Shown piece by piece: positions 13,740 to 21,642 of a stretch of 21,679 bases of DNA. The translations under genes and the position numbers were made by a program. The stretch comes from Phytohabitans sp036906915 (GTDB lineage Bacteria > Actinomycetota > Actinomycetes > Mycobacteriales > Micromonosporaceae): assembly GCF_036906915.1 (NCBI RefSeq), contig NZ_JBAKHX010000107.1, positions 1 through 21,679 on the forward strand. The letters are read 5' to 3'. Position 1 is the stretch's first letter, and each line of letters opens with the position of its first letter. Below the pieces are notes generated by a model, which saw only the letters and a list, made by a program, of their open reading frames with translations, did no database searches and was not told the origin of the DNA.

Positions 13740-16700
13740 GTGCCAGCAAATCGCCGAAGCCGCGGTCCCCGCGGCTGCGTCAAACGCGCCCTTTTTCTCG
13801 CCGCCGCCACACTCGTCACCGCCGCGTCCACGCTGGTCGCCGGACCCGCGCCGGCCCAGGCGGCACCCCAGCCCGCGGCGCGGGCCCTGGCCGAGCCGTT
13901 CTCGATCCTGGTCTTCTCCAAGACGGCTGGCTTCCGCCACGACTCGATCCCGGCGGGCATCGCGGCGATCGAGCAGCTCGGAGCGGACAACGGCTTCACC
14001 GTCGACACCACCGAGGACGCTGGCGCGTTCACCGACGCCAACCTGGCCAAGTACGCGGCGGTGGTCTGGCTCTCGACCACCGGCGACGTGCTCGATCCCG
14101 ACCAGCAGGCCGCGTTCGAGCGGTACATCCGGACCGGCGGCGGCTATGCGGGCATACACGCCGCCTCGGACACCGAATACAGCTGGGCCTGGTACGGCGA
14201 TCTGGTCGGCGCGTACTTCGCCTCGCACCCGGCCAACCAGACGGCAACCGTCAAGGTCGAGGACCCTGCGCATCCGTCCACCGCGCCCCTGCCGGCCAAG
14301 TGGACCCGCTTCGACGAGTGGTACAACTTCCAGACCAACCCGCGCGCCGACGTGCACGTACTGGCCAGCCTCGACGAGCGCAGCTACACGCCAGGCGCCG
14401 GCGCGATGGGCGCCGACCACCCGACCGCGTGGTGCCACGACTACGACGGCGGCCGAGCCTGGTACACGGCGGGCGGGCACACCAACGAGTCGTACGCGGA
14501 ACCTAACTTCCTGACCCACCTGCTGGGCGGCATCCAGACCGCGGCCGGCGCCGTCGACGCCGACTGCGCGGCCTCGCTGACGAGCAGCTTCGAGAAGGTG
14601 ACGCTGGACAGCAACACCAGCAACCCGATGGAGCTTGACGTCGCCCCGGACGGGCGGGTCTTCTACATCGAGCGGGACGGCCGGGTACAGATCGTCAAGC
14701 CAGACACCCGCACCACGGTCACCGCAGTCGACCTGGACGTCTTCACCGGCAACGAGGACGGCCTGCTGGGCATCCGGCTCGACCCGGACTTCGCCACCAA
14801 CGGATGGGTGTATCTCTACTACGCACCGAACGACGGCGTCACCCGCAACCGGGTGGCCCGCTTCACCGCGCAGGGCGACTCCATCGCGCTGAGCACCGAG
14901 AAGGTCGTGCTGGAGGTGCCCACCCAGCGCAACACCTGCTGCCACGCTGGCGGCAGCATGGTCTTCGACAGCGCCGGCAACCTCTACCTGTCCACGGGCG
15001 ACAACACCAACCCCTTCGAGTCGAGCTCCTTCACCCCGATCGACGAGCGACCGGGACGCCAGGATTACGACGCGCAGCGCACCTCCGGCAACACCAACGA
15101 CCTGCGTGGCAAGGTGCTCCGGATCCACCCGGAGGAGGACGGGACGTACACGATCCCGGCCGGCAACCTCTTCCCGCAGGGCACCGCGCAGACCCGGCCG
15201 GAGATTTACGCGATGGGCTTCCGCAACCCGTTCCGGATCGGCATCGACAAGCGGACCGACACGCTGTACGTCGCCGACTACGGCCCCGACGCCAACGCGG
15301 CCAACCCCGACCGCGGGCCCGAGGGCACGGTCGAGTGGAACGTGGTGACGCCCGGCAACTACGGCTGGCCGTACTGCCACGGCGCGAACTACGCCTACAA
15401 CGACTACACGTTCCCATCCGGCCCGAGCGGACCGAAGTTCAACTGCGCCGCGCCGGTGAACAACTCGCCCAACAATACGGGCCTGACCACCCTGCCGCCG
15501 GCGATCTCCTCGACCATCGACTACGACTACAGCGGCAACCCGCTCTTCCCCGAGATCGGGGGCGGCGGCGCGCCGATGGGCGGACCGGTCTACCGGTACG
15601 AGGCGGGGCTCGCCTCGGATCGCAAGTGGCCGGCGTACTTCGACGGCAAGGCCACGCTCGGCGAGTGGAACCAGAACAAGATGTACACGCTCCAGCTCGA
15701 CGAGGACGCCAAGTCCCTTGTGGACATCAACCAGATCCTGGCCGGGATGACGTTCCTACGGCCGATGGACTTCGAGTTCGGGCCCGACGGCGCGCTCTAC
15801 ATGATCGAGTGGGGCACCGGCTTCGGTGGCAACAACGACAACTCCGGCGTCTACCGGATCGACTACATCGCGGCCAACCGCGCCCCCATCGCCGTCGCGT
15901 CCGCCGAGCCGACCTCGGGCCAGCCACCGTTGACCGTGCGGTTCTCCAGCGCGGGCTCCCGCGACCCGGACGGTGGCGCACTCACCTACGCGTGGACGTT
16001 CGGCGACGGTGGCACCTCGGACCAGCCGAACCCGACACACCAGTACACGACGGCCGGCAACTACACAGCCCAACTGACTGTCACCAACCCCAACGGCCGC
16101 ACCGCCGTGGCGAACGTGCCGGTGACTGTGGGCAACACCGCGCCGACCGTGACCATCGAGTTTCCGCCCAACGGCGGCTTCTTCGACTGGGGCGACCAGG
16201 TCAACTACCGGGTGAAGGTGACCGACCCCGAGGACGGCACGATCGACTGCGACAAGGTGACACTCCAGGTCTACCTGGGCCATGACGAGCACAACCACCC
16301 GATGCAGTCGTACACCGGTTGCGAAGGCACCGTGCATACGGCGCTGGCGGCCTCACACGGGGCGGAAGCCAACGTGTTCACGATCTTCGAGGCCACCTAC
16401 ACCGACGAGGGCGGCTCCGGCGGCGCCAACCCGCTGACCGGCCGGGAAGTCGAGCAGCTGCACCCCAAGCACAAGCAGGCCGAGTACTTCGCGGCCACCG
16501 GCAAGGCACCGGGCGGCCTGGGCACCGGCGCCCCCGGAGTGCAGAAGGAGACCACCGGCGACACCGCGGGCGGTTTCCAGAACATCGGGTCCATCGAGGA
16601 CGGCGACTGGTGGTCGTTCGCGCCCACCAGCCTCTCCGGCATCGACACCCTGCGCTTCCGCGTCGCCTCCGGCGCAAACGGCGGCACGATCCAGGTGCGC

Positions 16701-19562
16701 ACCGGCGCGGTCGACGGCCCGCTGCTGCTGACCGCCACCGTGCCGGCGACCGGGGGATGGCAGACGTACACCGACATCTCCGTCGACCTGCCCGCGCCGA
16801 ACACCGCGAGTGGACCGCTGTACTTCGTGGCCCGCAACAACCCGGGCGACACCGGCGGCGGTGGTCTGTTCAACGTGAACTGGGTCGACTTCCTCGGCCG
16901 CGGCGTGACCGACAACGCGCCGCCGATAGTGAGCGTCACGGCGACGCCGAGCACGGGCACTCTGCCACTCGCGGTGCGGTTCACCGGCACGGCAACGGAC
17001 GCCGAGGGGAACACTCCGCTGACGTACGCCTGGGACTTCGGGGACGGCGGCACCGCGAGCACCCTCGACGCCACGCACACCTACAACGCGCCGGGTACGT
17101 TCACCGCCACGCTGACCGTGACCGACAGCAAGGGCGCCAAGGGGTACGCCACCGCCACGGTCAAGGTGAGCGCGCCGAACACGTCCTGCTTCGGGGCGCG
17201 CTCGGACGACTTCCTCGGCACCACTCTGGACAAGACCCGATGGTCCACAGTGGTCCGCGAAAACCAGCTCTACTCCGTACAGGGCGGATCGCTGGCGCTG
17301 CCGACCGCGGCGGGCGACATTTACGGCTCCGGCAACGACGCCACCAACATCGTGCTCCAGCCGGCACCGAACGGCGCCTGGCAGGCCACGACGAAGGTGA
17401 CCCTCGCCACGACGGCCGACTACCAGCAGGCCGGGCTCATCGTGTACGGCGACGACGACAACTACGCCAAGCTCGACGTGCTCTACTCCGGCAGCCGCCG
17501 GATCGAGTTCATCCGGGAGACGGCCGGCGCGCCACGCAACGAGGCCGCCGACAGCACCGCCGCGCCGACCGGATCGGACACGGTCTTCCTGCGGTTGACC
17601 AGTGACGGCACCAACCTGACCGCGGCGTTCTCCGCCGACGGCCAGACCTTCACCCCGGTGGGCCGGACGGCCGCGCTGGCCGGCATCACCGACCCGAAGG
17701 TGGGCCTGTACGCCCTGAAGGGCGGCACGACCGCCCCGGTCGTCGACGCGACGTTCGACTGGTTCCAGATCTCGCCGGACGAGCCGGGTGAACCGGTGAC
17801 GCCGTCCGACGAGTTCGACGGCGTCAGCCTGGACAAGTGCCGCTGGGACGCGATCCTCCGCGAGGACCCGGCCGCGTACCGGGTGCAGGGCGGGTCGCTG
17901 CACATCGACGTCCCGAACGGCGACATCTACGGCACCAGCAACACCGGTCCGACGAACTTCATGCTCCAGGAGGCGCCATCCGGCGACTGGACCGTGGAGA
18001 CTAAGGTGGACGGCAGCCTGCTGAACGAGCAGTACCAGCAGGGCGGCCTCATCGTGTACGCCGACGACGACAACTACCTGAAGTTCGACTTCGTCGTGGA
18101 CAACACGCCCGGGCAGACGGTGTCGCGGCGGATCGAGCTTCGCAGCGAGATCGGCGGCGCGATACAGAACCCGCAGCCCGGTCCCACCAACCTGACCTCG
18201 GCCGTGTGGTACCTGCGGCTGGCCAAGGAGGGCAACGTCTACACCGGGTCGTACTCGGCGGACGGGCAGACCTGGACGGCGCTCGAGCCGCTGACCAACG
18301 CGGCGGTCGGCTCGACACCCAACGTGGGCCTGTTCTCGCTCGGCGGGGCGCAGACCGCCCGCAAGACCGTGTCGTTCGACTACTTCCGGCTCAGTGCGGA
18401 GGCGGTGGACGACACCGCGCCGGTGACAGCGGCGACGGTGGGCGGCACGGCGGTCGGCGGCTGGTACACCGGCCCCGCGACGGTCACGCTGGCCGCCACG
18501 GACGACGAGGGTGGCAGCGGGGTGGCCCGCACCGAGTACCAGCTCGACGCCGCCACGACCTGGACCGCCTACACCGAACCGATCCTGATCGCAGGGGACG
18601 GGGCGCACGAGGTGCGCTTCCGCTCCGTCGACGAGGCCGGCAACGTCGAGGCGACCAAGTCCGCACCGGTGAAGATCGACACGACAGCGCCGATGACCAC
18701 GGCGACGTTCGCGCCGCCCTCCGATGCCGGCTGGCATGCGGGCGCGGTGCCGGTGACGCTCACCTCTAGCGACGCCGGCTCCGGTGTCCAGAAGATCGAG
18801 TGGTCGCTCGACGGTGGCCCGTGGACGCCGTACACCCAGCCGGTCGACGTGACGGGCAACGGCGAGCACGAGCTGCTCTACCGGGCCACGGACAAGGCCG
18901 GCAACGCCGAGACACTCAAATCGGCGGTGCTGCGGATCGACGGGGACTCCCCGACGGTCCTCGTCTCCGGCCTCGCCGACGGCCAGCTCTACGGCGACAG
19001 CCAGGACGTGCGGGTCACCTTCCAGGCCGTCGACCCGACCTCCGGCATCCAGTCGCTGGTCGGCAAGCTGGACGGCAAGCCGTACCAGTCCGGGACGGTC
19101 CAGGTCATGTACGACCTGACGCTCGGCCTGCACGAACTGGTCGTGACCGCCACCGACAAGGCCGGCAACGAGACGACGACGAACGTACGCTTCTTCGTCA
19201 CCACCTCGTTCCGGGACATGCAAGGGCTCGTCGACCGGTTCAAGGCGACCGGCCAGCTGACCGGCAAGGCACACCGGCAGCTGTCCAGCAAGCTGGAGGC
19301 CGCTCGGGTCTCCGAGGCCTCCGGCAACGACAAGCGGGCGATCCAGCAACTGCAGGCGTTCATCGGCTTGGCGTCCGACCCCGCACTGGTGACCGACGCG
19401 GACGTTCGCAGCGTGCTGGTCCGCGACGCCAACGCCATGATCGTCCGGTTGGGCGGTCAGGCGTCGGCGGCCGCCCGTAAGGCCAACGACGGCGCGTCGC
19501 TGGCCGGCACCGGGCGCCTCGCCGGGGACGCGACCCGCGTGCCCGAGGGCGGCAAGCTCTAA
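13740..19562 (+). CDS. Giant secreted ThuA / glucose-sorbosone dehydrogenase / PKD / CBM6-like / LamG-like / Ig-like protein
   Basis: The protein has 1940 residues. Approximate layout: Arg-rich signal peptide 1-41 (cleavage near AQA|AP); ThuA domain 52-265; six-bladed glucose/sorbosone dehydrogenase (GSDH, PQQ-type) propeller 280-710; PKD domain 714-798; conserved linker 800-905 (with DPEDGTIDCDKV and GHDEHNHP); CBM6-like domain 907-1057; second PKD 1058-1143; two tandem concanavalin/LamG-like (GH43-C2/DUF1349 style) domains 1145-1345 and 1353-1554; three Ig-like repeats with WYTGPATVTL/GWHAGAVPVTL and DEAGNVE/DKAGNAE motifs 1557-1820; C-terminal helical FIVAR-like segment 1821-1910. There is no membrane or sortase anchor. 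The likely role is oxidation and processing of sugars or polysaccharide ends outside the cell, with several carbohydrate-binding modules. Catalysis and cofactor are inferred from the family. The first of three co-directional genes. Confidence 0.92.
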   Translation: MPANRRSRGPRGCVKRALFLAAATLVTAASTLVAGPAPAQAAPQPAARALAEPFSILVFSKTAGFRHDSIPAGIAAIEQLGADNGFTVDTTEDAGAFTDANLAKYAAVVWLSTTGDVLDPDQQAAFERYIRTGGGYAGIHAASDTEYSWAWYGDLVGAYFASHPANQTATVKVEDPAHPSTAPLPAKWTRFDEWYNFQTNPRADVHVLASLDERSYTPGAGAMGADHPTAWCHDYDGGRAWYTAGGHTNESYAEPNFLTHLLGGIQTAAGAVDADCAASLTSSFEKVTLDSNTSNPMELDVAPDGRVFYIERDGRVQIVKPDTRTTVTAVDLDVFTGNEDGLLGIRLDPDFATNGWVYLYYAPNDGVTRNRVARFTAQGDSIALSTEKVVLEVPTQRNTCCHAGGSMVFDSAGNLYLSTGDNTNPFESSSFTPIDERPGRQDYDAQRTSGNTNDLRGKVLRIHPEEDGTYTIPAGNLFPQGTAQTRPEIYAMGFRNPFRIGIDKRTDTLYVADYGPDANAANPDRGPEGTVEWNVVTPGNYGWPYCHGANYAYNDYTFPSGPSGPKFNCAAPVNNSPNNTGLTTLPPAISSTIDYDYSGNPLFPEIGGGGAPMGGPVYRYEAGLASDRKWPAYFDGKATLGEWNQNKMYTLQLDEDAKSLVDINQILAGMTFLRPMDFEFGPDGALYMIEWGTGFGGNNDNSGVYRIDYIAANRAPIAVASAEPTSGQPPLTVRFSSAGSRDPDGGALTYAWTFGDGGTSDQPNPTHQYTTAGNYTAQLTVTNPNGRTAVANVPVTVGNTAPTVTIEFPPNGGFFDWGDQVNYRVKVTDPEDGTIDCDKVTLQVYLGHDEHNHPMQSYTGCEGTVHTALAASHGAEANVFTIFEATYTDEGGSGGANPLTGREVEQLHPKHKQAEYFAATGKAPGGLGTGAPGVQKETTGDTAGGFQNIGSIEDGDWWSFAPTSLSGIDTLRFRVASGANGGTIQVRTGAVDGPLLLTATVPATGGWQTYTDISVDLPAPNTASGPLYFVARNNPGDTGGGGLFNVNWVDFLGRGVTDNAPPIVSVTATPSTGTLPLAVRFTGTATDAEGNTPLTYAWDFGDGGTASTLDATHTYNAPGTFTATLTVTDSKGAKGYATATVKVSAPNTSCFGARSDDFLGTTLDKTRWSTVVRENQLYSVQGGSLALPTAAGDIYGSGNDATNIVLQPAPNGAWQATTKVTLATTADYQQAGLIVYGDDDNYAKLDVLYSGSRRIEFIRETAGAPRNEAADSTAAPTGSDTVFLRLTSDGTNLTAAFSADGQTFTPVGRTAALAGITDPKVGLYALKGGTTAPVVDATFDWFQISPDEPGEPVTPSDEFDGVSLDKCRWDAILREDPAAYRVQGGSLHIDVPNGDIYGTSNTGPTNFMLQEAPSGDWTVETKVDGSLLNEQYQQGGLIVYADDDNYLKFDFVVDNTPGQTVSRRIELRSEIGGAIQNPQPGPTNLTSAVWYLRLAKEGNVYTGSYSADGQTWTALEPLTNAAVGSTPNVGLFSLGGAQTARKTVSFDYFRLSAEAVDDTAPVTAATVGGTAVGGWYTGPATVTLAATDDEGGSGVARTEYQLDAATTWTAYTEPILIAGDGAHEVRFRSVDEAGNVEATKSAPVKIDTTAPMTTATFAPPSDAGWHAGAVPVTLTSSDAGSGVQKIEWSLDGGPWTPYTQPVDVTGNGEHELLYRATDKAGNAETLKSAVLRIDGDSPTVLVSGLADGQLYGDSQDVRVTFQAVDPTSGIQSLVGKLDGKPYQSGTVQVMYDLTLGLHELVVTATDKAGNETTTNVRFFVTTSFRDMQGLVDRFKATGQLTGKAHRQLSSKLEAARVSEASGNDKRAIQQLQAFIGLASDPALVTDADVRSVLVRDANAMIVRLGGQASAAARKANDGASLAGTGRLAGDATRVPEGGKL

Positions 19563-19570
19563 CAGTTGGC

Positions 19571-19603
19571 GTGGGGCCGGCCTCCGCGCGGGGCCGGCCC
19601 CAC
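19571..19603 (+). terminator. Strong GC hairpin after the giant ThuA gene
   Basis: A perfect 12-bp stem (19571-19582 with 19592-19603) encloses a 9-base loop, 8 bases after the stop codon, with no U-tract. It may terminate most transcripts, or act as a partial terminator or 3' stabiliser, so the next two genes would be expressed at a lower level. Confidence 0.75.
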
Positions 19604-19638
19604 CGATTTCCTCGTATCCGTTGGGGAGGCTCTTCGCG

Positions 19639-20322
19639 ATGAGCAACAAGACTCGGCCCCGGCCGCCCGCTGGGCGGGGATCTCGGCCGCTTGCCCCACC
19701 GGCCCGGCGCCTCGCTCCGCTGGTGATCGCGTTCGCGCTCGGGGCCTTGCTCGCCGGGCCCATCGGGGCGGTGACGGCTGACGGCTCCTCGCCGGCCGAC
19801 GACCGCGTCGCGGCGCTCCGGGCCCAAGAGGCCGAACGCGACGCGGCGCAGATCGTGGAGCTGACGTCGCTGGCCCGACGTGTACGGGAGAGCCTCGTGC
19901 CCGTGCTCGAAGGGCTGGCCAAGTCGGTCCCGGTGGGCCAGCCGCCCGGTCCGGCAGCGCGACAGTCCGATGTGGAGGGCTGGCGGGTGACCACCGGCAA
20001 GGCGGTCGAGGACTTCGCCAACCCGCCGTCCGGCGGCACCGGCGTCAACATCGCCCGCTCCGGCCTGGCCGCGGCGGTACGCACGCTCGACGCCGCCGTC
20101 GACACGTACGCGACGGCGCTGTCCCAACCACAGGCCGGCCGCGGGACGCTGCTGGAGCTCGCTGGCCGCCAGCGGGACATCGCGGTCGCCACCTGGTCGA
20201 CCGCCGCGACCCAGCTCGACGTGCTCAACGTCGACGCCGGCAACGGCCACACCCACGTCTTCCTGCCGGCCGCGCCGGGGCAGGGAGCGCTGACCGCCGA
20301 CGGCGCACCGGAGGGGAAGTGA
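19639..20322 (+). CDS. Secreted or membrane-anchored protein of unknown function
   Basis: The 227-aa protein has a basic, Pro-rich N-terminus and one hydrophobic segment (about 25-46, LAPLVIAFALGALLAGPIGAV), which may be a signal anchor or a long signal peptide. The rest is mostly predicted helix, rich in Ala and charged residues (about 55-90 and 130-195), and ends with NGHTHVFLPAA. I recognise no family. The ATG at 19639 has GGGGAGG 9 bases upstream; a TTG 18 bases earlier is an unsupported alternative. The stop lies one base before the next start, so the pair is surely co-transcribed and translationally coupled. The two probably form a surface accessory for the giant ThuA protein. Confidence 0.8.
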   Translation: MSNKTRPRPPAGRGSRPLAPPARRLAPLVIAFALGALLAGPIGAVTADGSSPADDRVAALRAQEAERDAAQIVELTSLARRVRESLVPVLEGLAKSVPVGQPPGPAARQSDVEGWRVTTGKAVEDFANPPSGGTGVNIARSGLAAAVRTLDAAVDTYATALSQPQAGRGTLLELAGRQRDIAVATWSTAATQLDVLNVDAGNGHTHVFLPAAPGQGALTADGAPEGK

Positions 20323-20323
20323 C

Positions 20324-20857
20324 ATGGGACGGCTCCGCACGCTCCTGGTCGCGCTGGCTGCCGTATCCCTGCTGGCGCTGTGGCCCGCGGTGCCCGCGGC
20401 CGCGCACAGCGGTCCGGTGGTGCTCGACGTGGCGGGCGACGGCGCCACCGGCGTGACCGTCCGGGCAACGTACAAGGACGGCCATCCCGTGGACGACCGG
20501 GTGCTGCGGCTCGTGCTCAACGCCACCGGCGAGGGCGGGCGCGCGGTCGGCCCCGTGCAGCTCAACCCGGCGAACGAAGGGCAAGGCTTCTACACCAGCG
20601 GCGCGGTGCTCACGCCCGGCAGGTGGACCGTCCTCGTCACCTCCCCCGAGCCGAACCCCGGCAAGGCTGAGGCCACGGTGGAGTCGAAGGTCGCCCAGTC
20701 CGCCCCTGCCGCCCCTGCCGCCGCTGCGCCGCGGCGCCCGGACGAGGGTGGCGGCACCTGGCGATGGCTGGCTGCCGGGGCCCTTCTGGTAGTCGCCGCG
20801 CTCGTGCTGGCGTCGACGAGGCGCCGCTTCGCCCGCACCCCCGCCGGCCGGCCCTAG
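20324..20857 (+). CDS. Secreted single-pass membrane protein with predicted mature N-terminal His
   Basis: The 177-aa protein has a signal peptide (1-27, cleavage predicted after PAAA) and an Ig/CopC-FixH-like beta domain (about 28-122: VVLDVAGDG, VTVRATYKDGHPVDD, GFYTSGAVLTPGRWTVLV). An Ala/Pro-rich stalk follows (about 124-145), then a C-terminal membrane helix (about 148-165) with a basic tail. After cleavage the first residue would be His28. An N-terminal His is a copper ligand in CopC and in LPMOs, but a matching second His is not obvious here. The start has GGAGGGGAAG just upstream and is one base from the previous stop. The FixH/YtkA/CopC relationship is a weak impression. The likely location is anchored to the outer face of the membrane. 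Confidence 0.82.
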   Translation: MGRLRTLLVALAAVSLLALWPAVPAAAHSGPVVLDVAGDGATGVTVRATYKDGHPVDDRVLRLVLNATGEGGRAVGPVQLNPANEGQGFYTSGAVLTPGRWTVLVTSPEPNPGKAEATVESKVAQSAPAAPAAAAPRRPDEGGGTWRWLAAGALLVVAALVLASTRRRFARTPAGRP

Positions 20858-20860
20858 CGC

Positions 20861-20889
20861 CGCCGCCCAGGAGCGGAGCGCGGGCGGCG
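20861..20889 (+). terminator. Hairpin after the last gene of the ThuA cluster
   Basis: An 8-bp GC stem (20861-20868 with 20882-20889) around a 13-base loop begins 3 bases after the TAG. It is a moderate terminator candidate. Confidence 0.5.
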
Positions 20890-20997
20890 AAGCGGGACCC
20901 CGTCGCTGCCCCGCTGCCGTCGCAGGCGTGTTGATACCCTCCCGTACGCCGGCCGCGGCACCGGGGCCGCCGGGCCGTCGAGGAGCTGGAGGCGGCC

Positions 20998-21172
20998 ATA
21001 GCGACACCGCGCGACGACGCCTTCCACGCCTTCTTCGAGGCTCATCACGCCGGCCTGGCGCGGCCGCGCGATCAGGATCACCGACATCTACGGAGAACGG
21101 CTGGTTGTCGACGGGATCGGACTGAAGCCAGACGTCGTGCAGCCGACCCGGGTCCAGTTCGCCAAGCACTGA
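20998..21172 (+). pseudogene. Deletion scar: ECF (SigE-type) sigma factor start fused to an expansin-like tail
   Basis: After GGAGGCGGCC comes ATA at the start-codon position, then TPRDDAFHAFFEAHHAGLAR. This is the hallmark N-terminus of SigE-family ECF sigma factors. The match stops near 21063. In the next frame, from about 21068, the sequence reads AIRITDIYGERLVVDGI and ends VQPTRVQFAKH with TGA at 21170-21172. That resembles the C-terminus of actinobacterial secreted expansin-like proteins. Two unrelated gene ends have been joined by a deletion, and the start codon seems mutated too. The sigma part is convincing; the expansin assignment is from memory of the family and less certain. Confidence 0.65.
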
Positions 21173-21245
21173 TCCCCCCGACCGTGCGGCCTGCCGTCCG
21201 CAACCTCCGCAGCGGCGCCGCCGTGCGGTCTGAGGCCACTGCCCC

Positions 21246-21258
21246 TACCGTGGTGACA
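21246..21258 (+). promoter_or_regulatory. Possible leaderless promoter of the zinc-ribbon gene
   Basis: TACCGT (21246-21251) lies 7 bases before the ATG at 21259, and no ribosome site is present. The spacing fits a leaderless transcript. GTG codons at 21250 and 21253 are in the same frame. No -35 is visible. Confidence 0.3.
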
Positions 21259-21567
21259 ATGGGCGGCGATACTGATCCGCGGTGTGCGCGGTGCGGCGGC
21301 CCGGTCGCTGCCGACCGGCTCTGCACGCATCCCAGCGGTGTCACGGTCGAGTACGGCCGTTGCCTGCTGTGCGGTGCGGTACTTCGCCGGCTGTTGCACC
21401 GCGGCAACGACATCGGCGGACCGGTCGGGCCGTGGGTGCCGTTGCCCGCGCCGGGATCGCAGGTGTGGTTGTGGCGGCGACCGGCTCGCTACGCCAGGCG
21501 CCGGTTGCCGGTGTGGGCGTCGACGGGGCCGCCGCGACGTTACGGGCGACGCCGGCCACGTCGTTGA
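21259..21567 (+). CDS. Small zinc-ribbon protein of unknown function
   Basis: The 102-aa protein starts with a four-cysteine zinc ribbon: CARC near the N-terminus, a single Cys in RLCTH, and CLLC about 17 residues later. The C-terminal half is Pro/Arg-rich and basic (LWRRPARYARRRLP, RRYGRRRPRR), which could bind nucleic acid. Neither a family nor a partner gene is recognised. The start is uncertain: no Shine-Dalgarno precedes the ATG at 21259, and the frame is open back to 21184. It is followed by a strong hairpin terminator 46 bases after the stop, which supports a real transcript. Confidence 0.55.
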   Translation: MGGDTDPRCARCGGPVAADRLCTHPSGVTVEYGRCLLCGAVLRRLLHRGNDIGGPVGPWVPLPAPGSQVWLWRRPARYARRRLPVWASTGPPRRYGRRRPRR

Positions 21568-21613
21568 CCCGCCCTTGCGGCGGCTCGAGCCACGCGGCCA
21601 GGCGTGTGACGCG

Positions 21614-21642
21614 GGCGGGCTCGGTGTTGTGCCGAGCCCGCC
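21614..21642 (+). terminator. Strong hairpin terminator after the zinc-ribbon gene
   Basis: A perfect 11-bp stem, GGCGGGCTCGG with CCGAGCCCGCC, around a 7-base loop, followed by GCTTGTGG. The remaining bases to the window end contain nothing I can identify. Confidence 0.75.

Noticed and set aside
13605..15380. Minus-strand 591-codon frame opposite the start of the giant ThuA gene
   Set aside because: It is a shadow of the plus-strand ThuA/GSDH coding sequence. Only its last part overlaps the binding-protein remnant, which is in a different frame and called separately.
16353..20468. Very long minus-strand open frame (over 1300 codons) opposite the giant ThuA gene
   Set aside because: It is an antisense shadow caused by high GC at third codon positions. 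The translation is low-complexity Arg/Gly/Val/Ala sequence with no domain, and the plus-strand gene is firmly identified by its domains.
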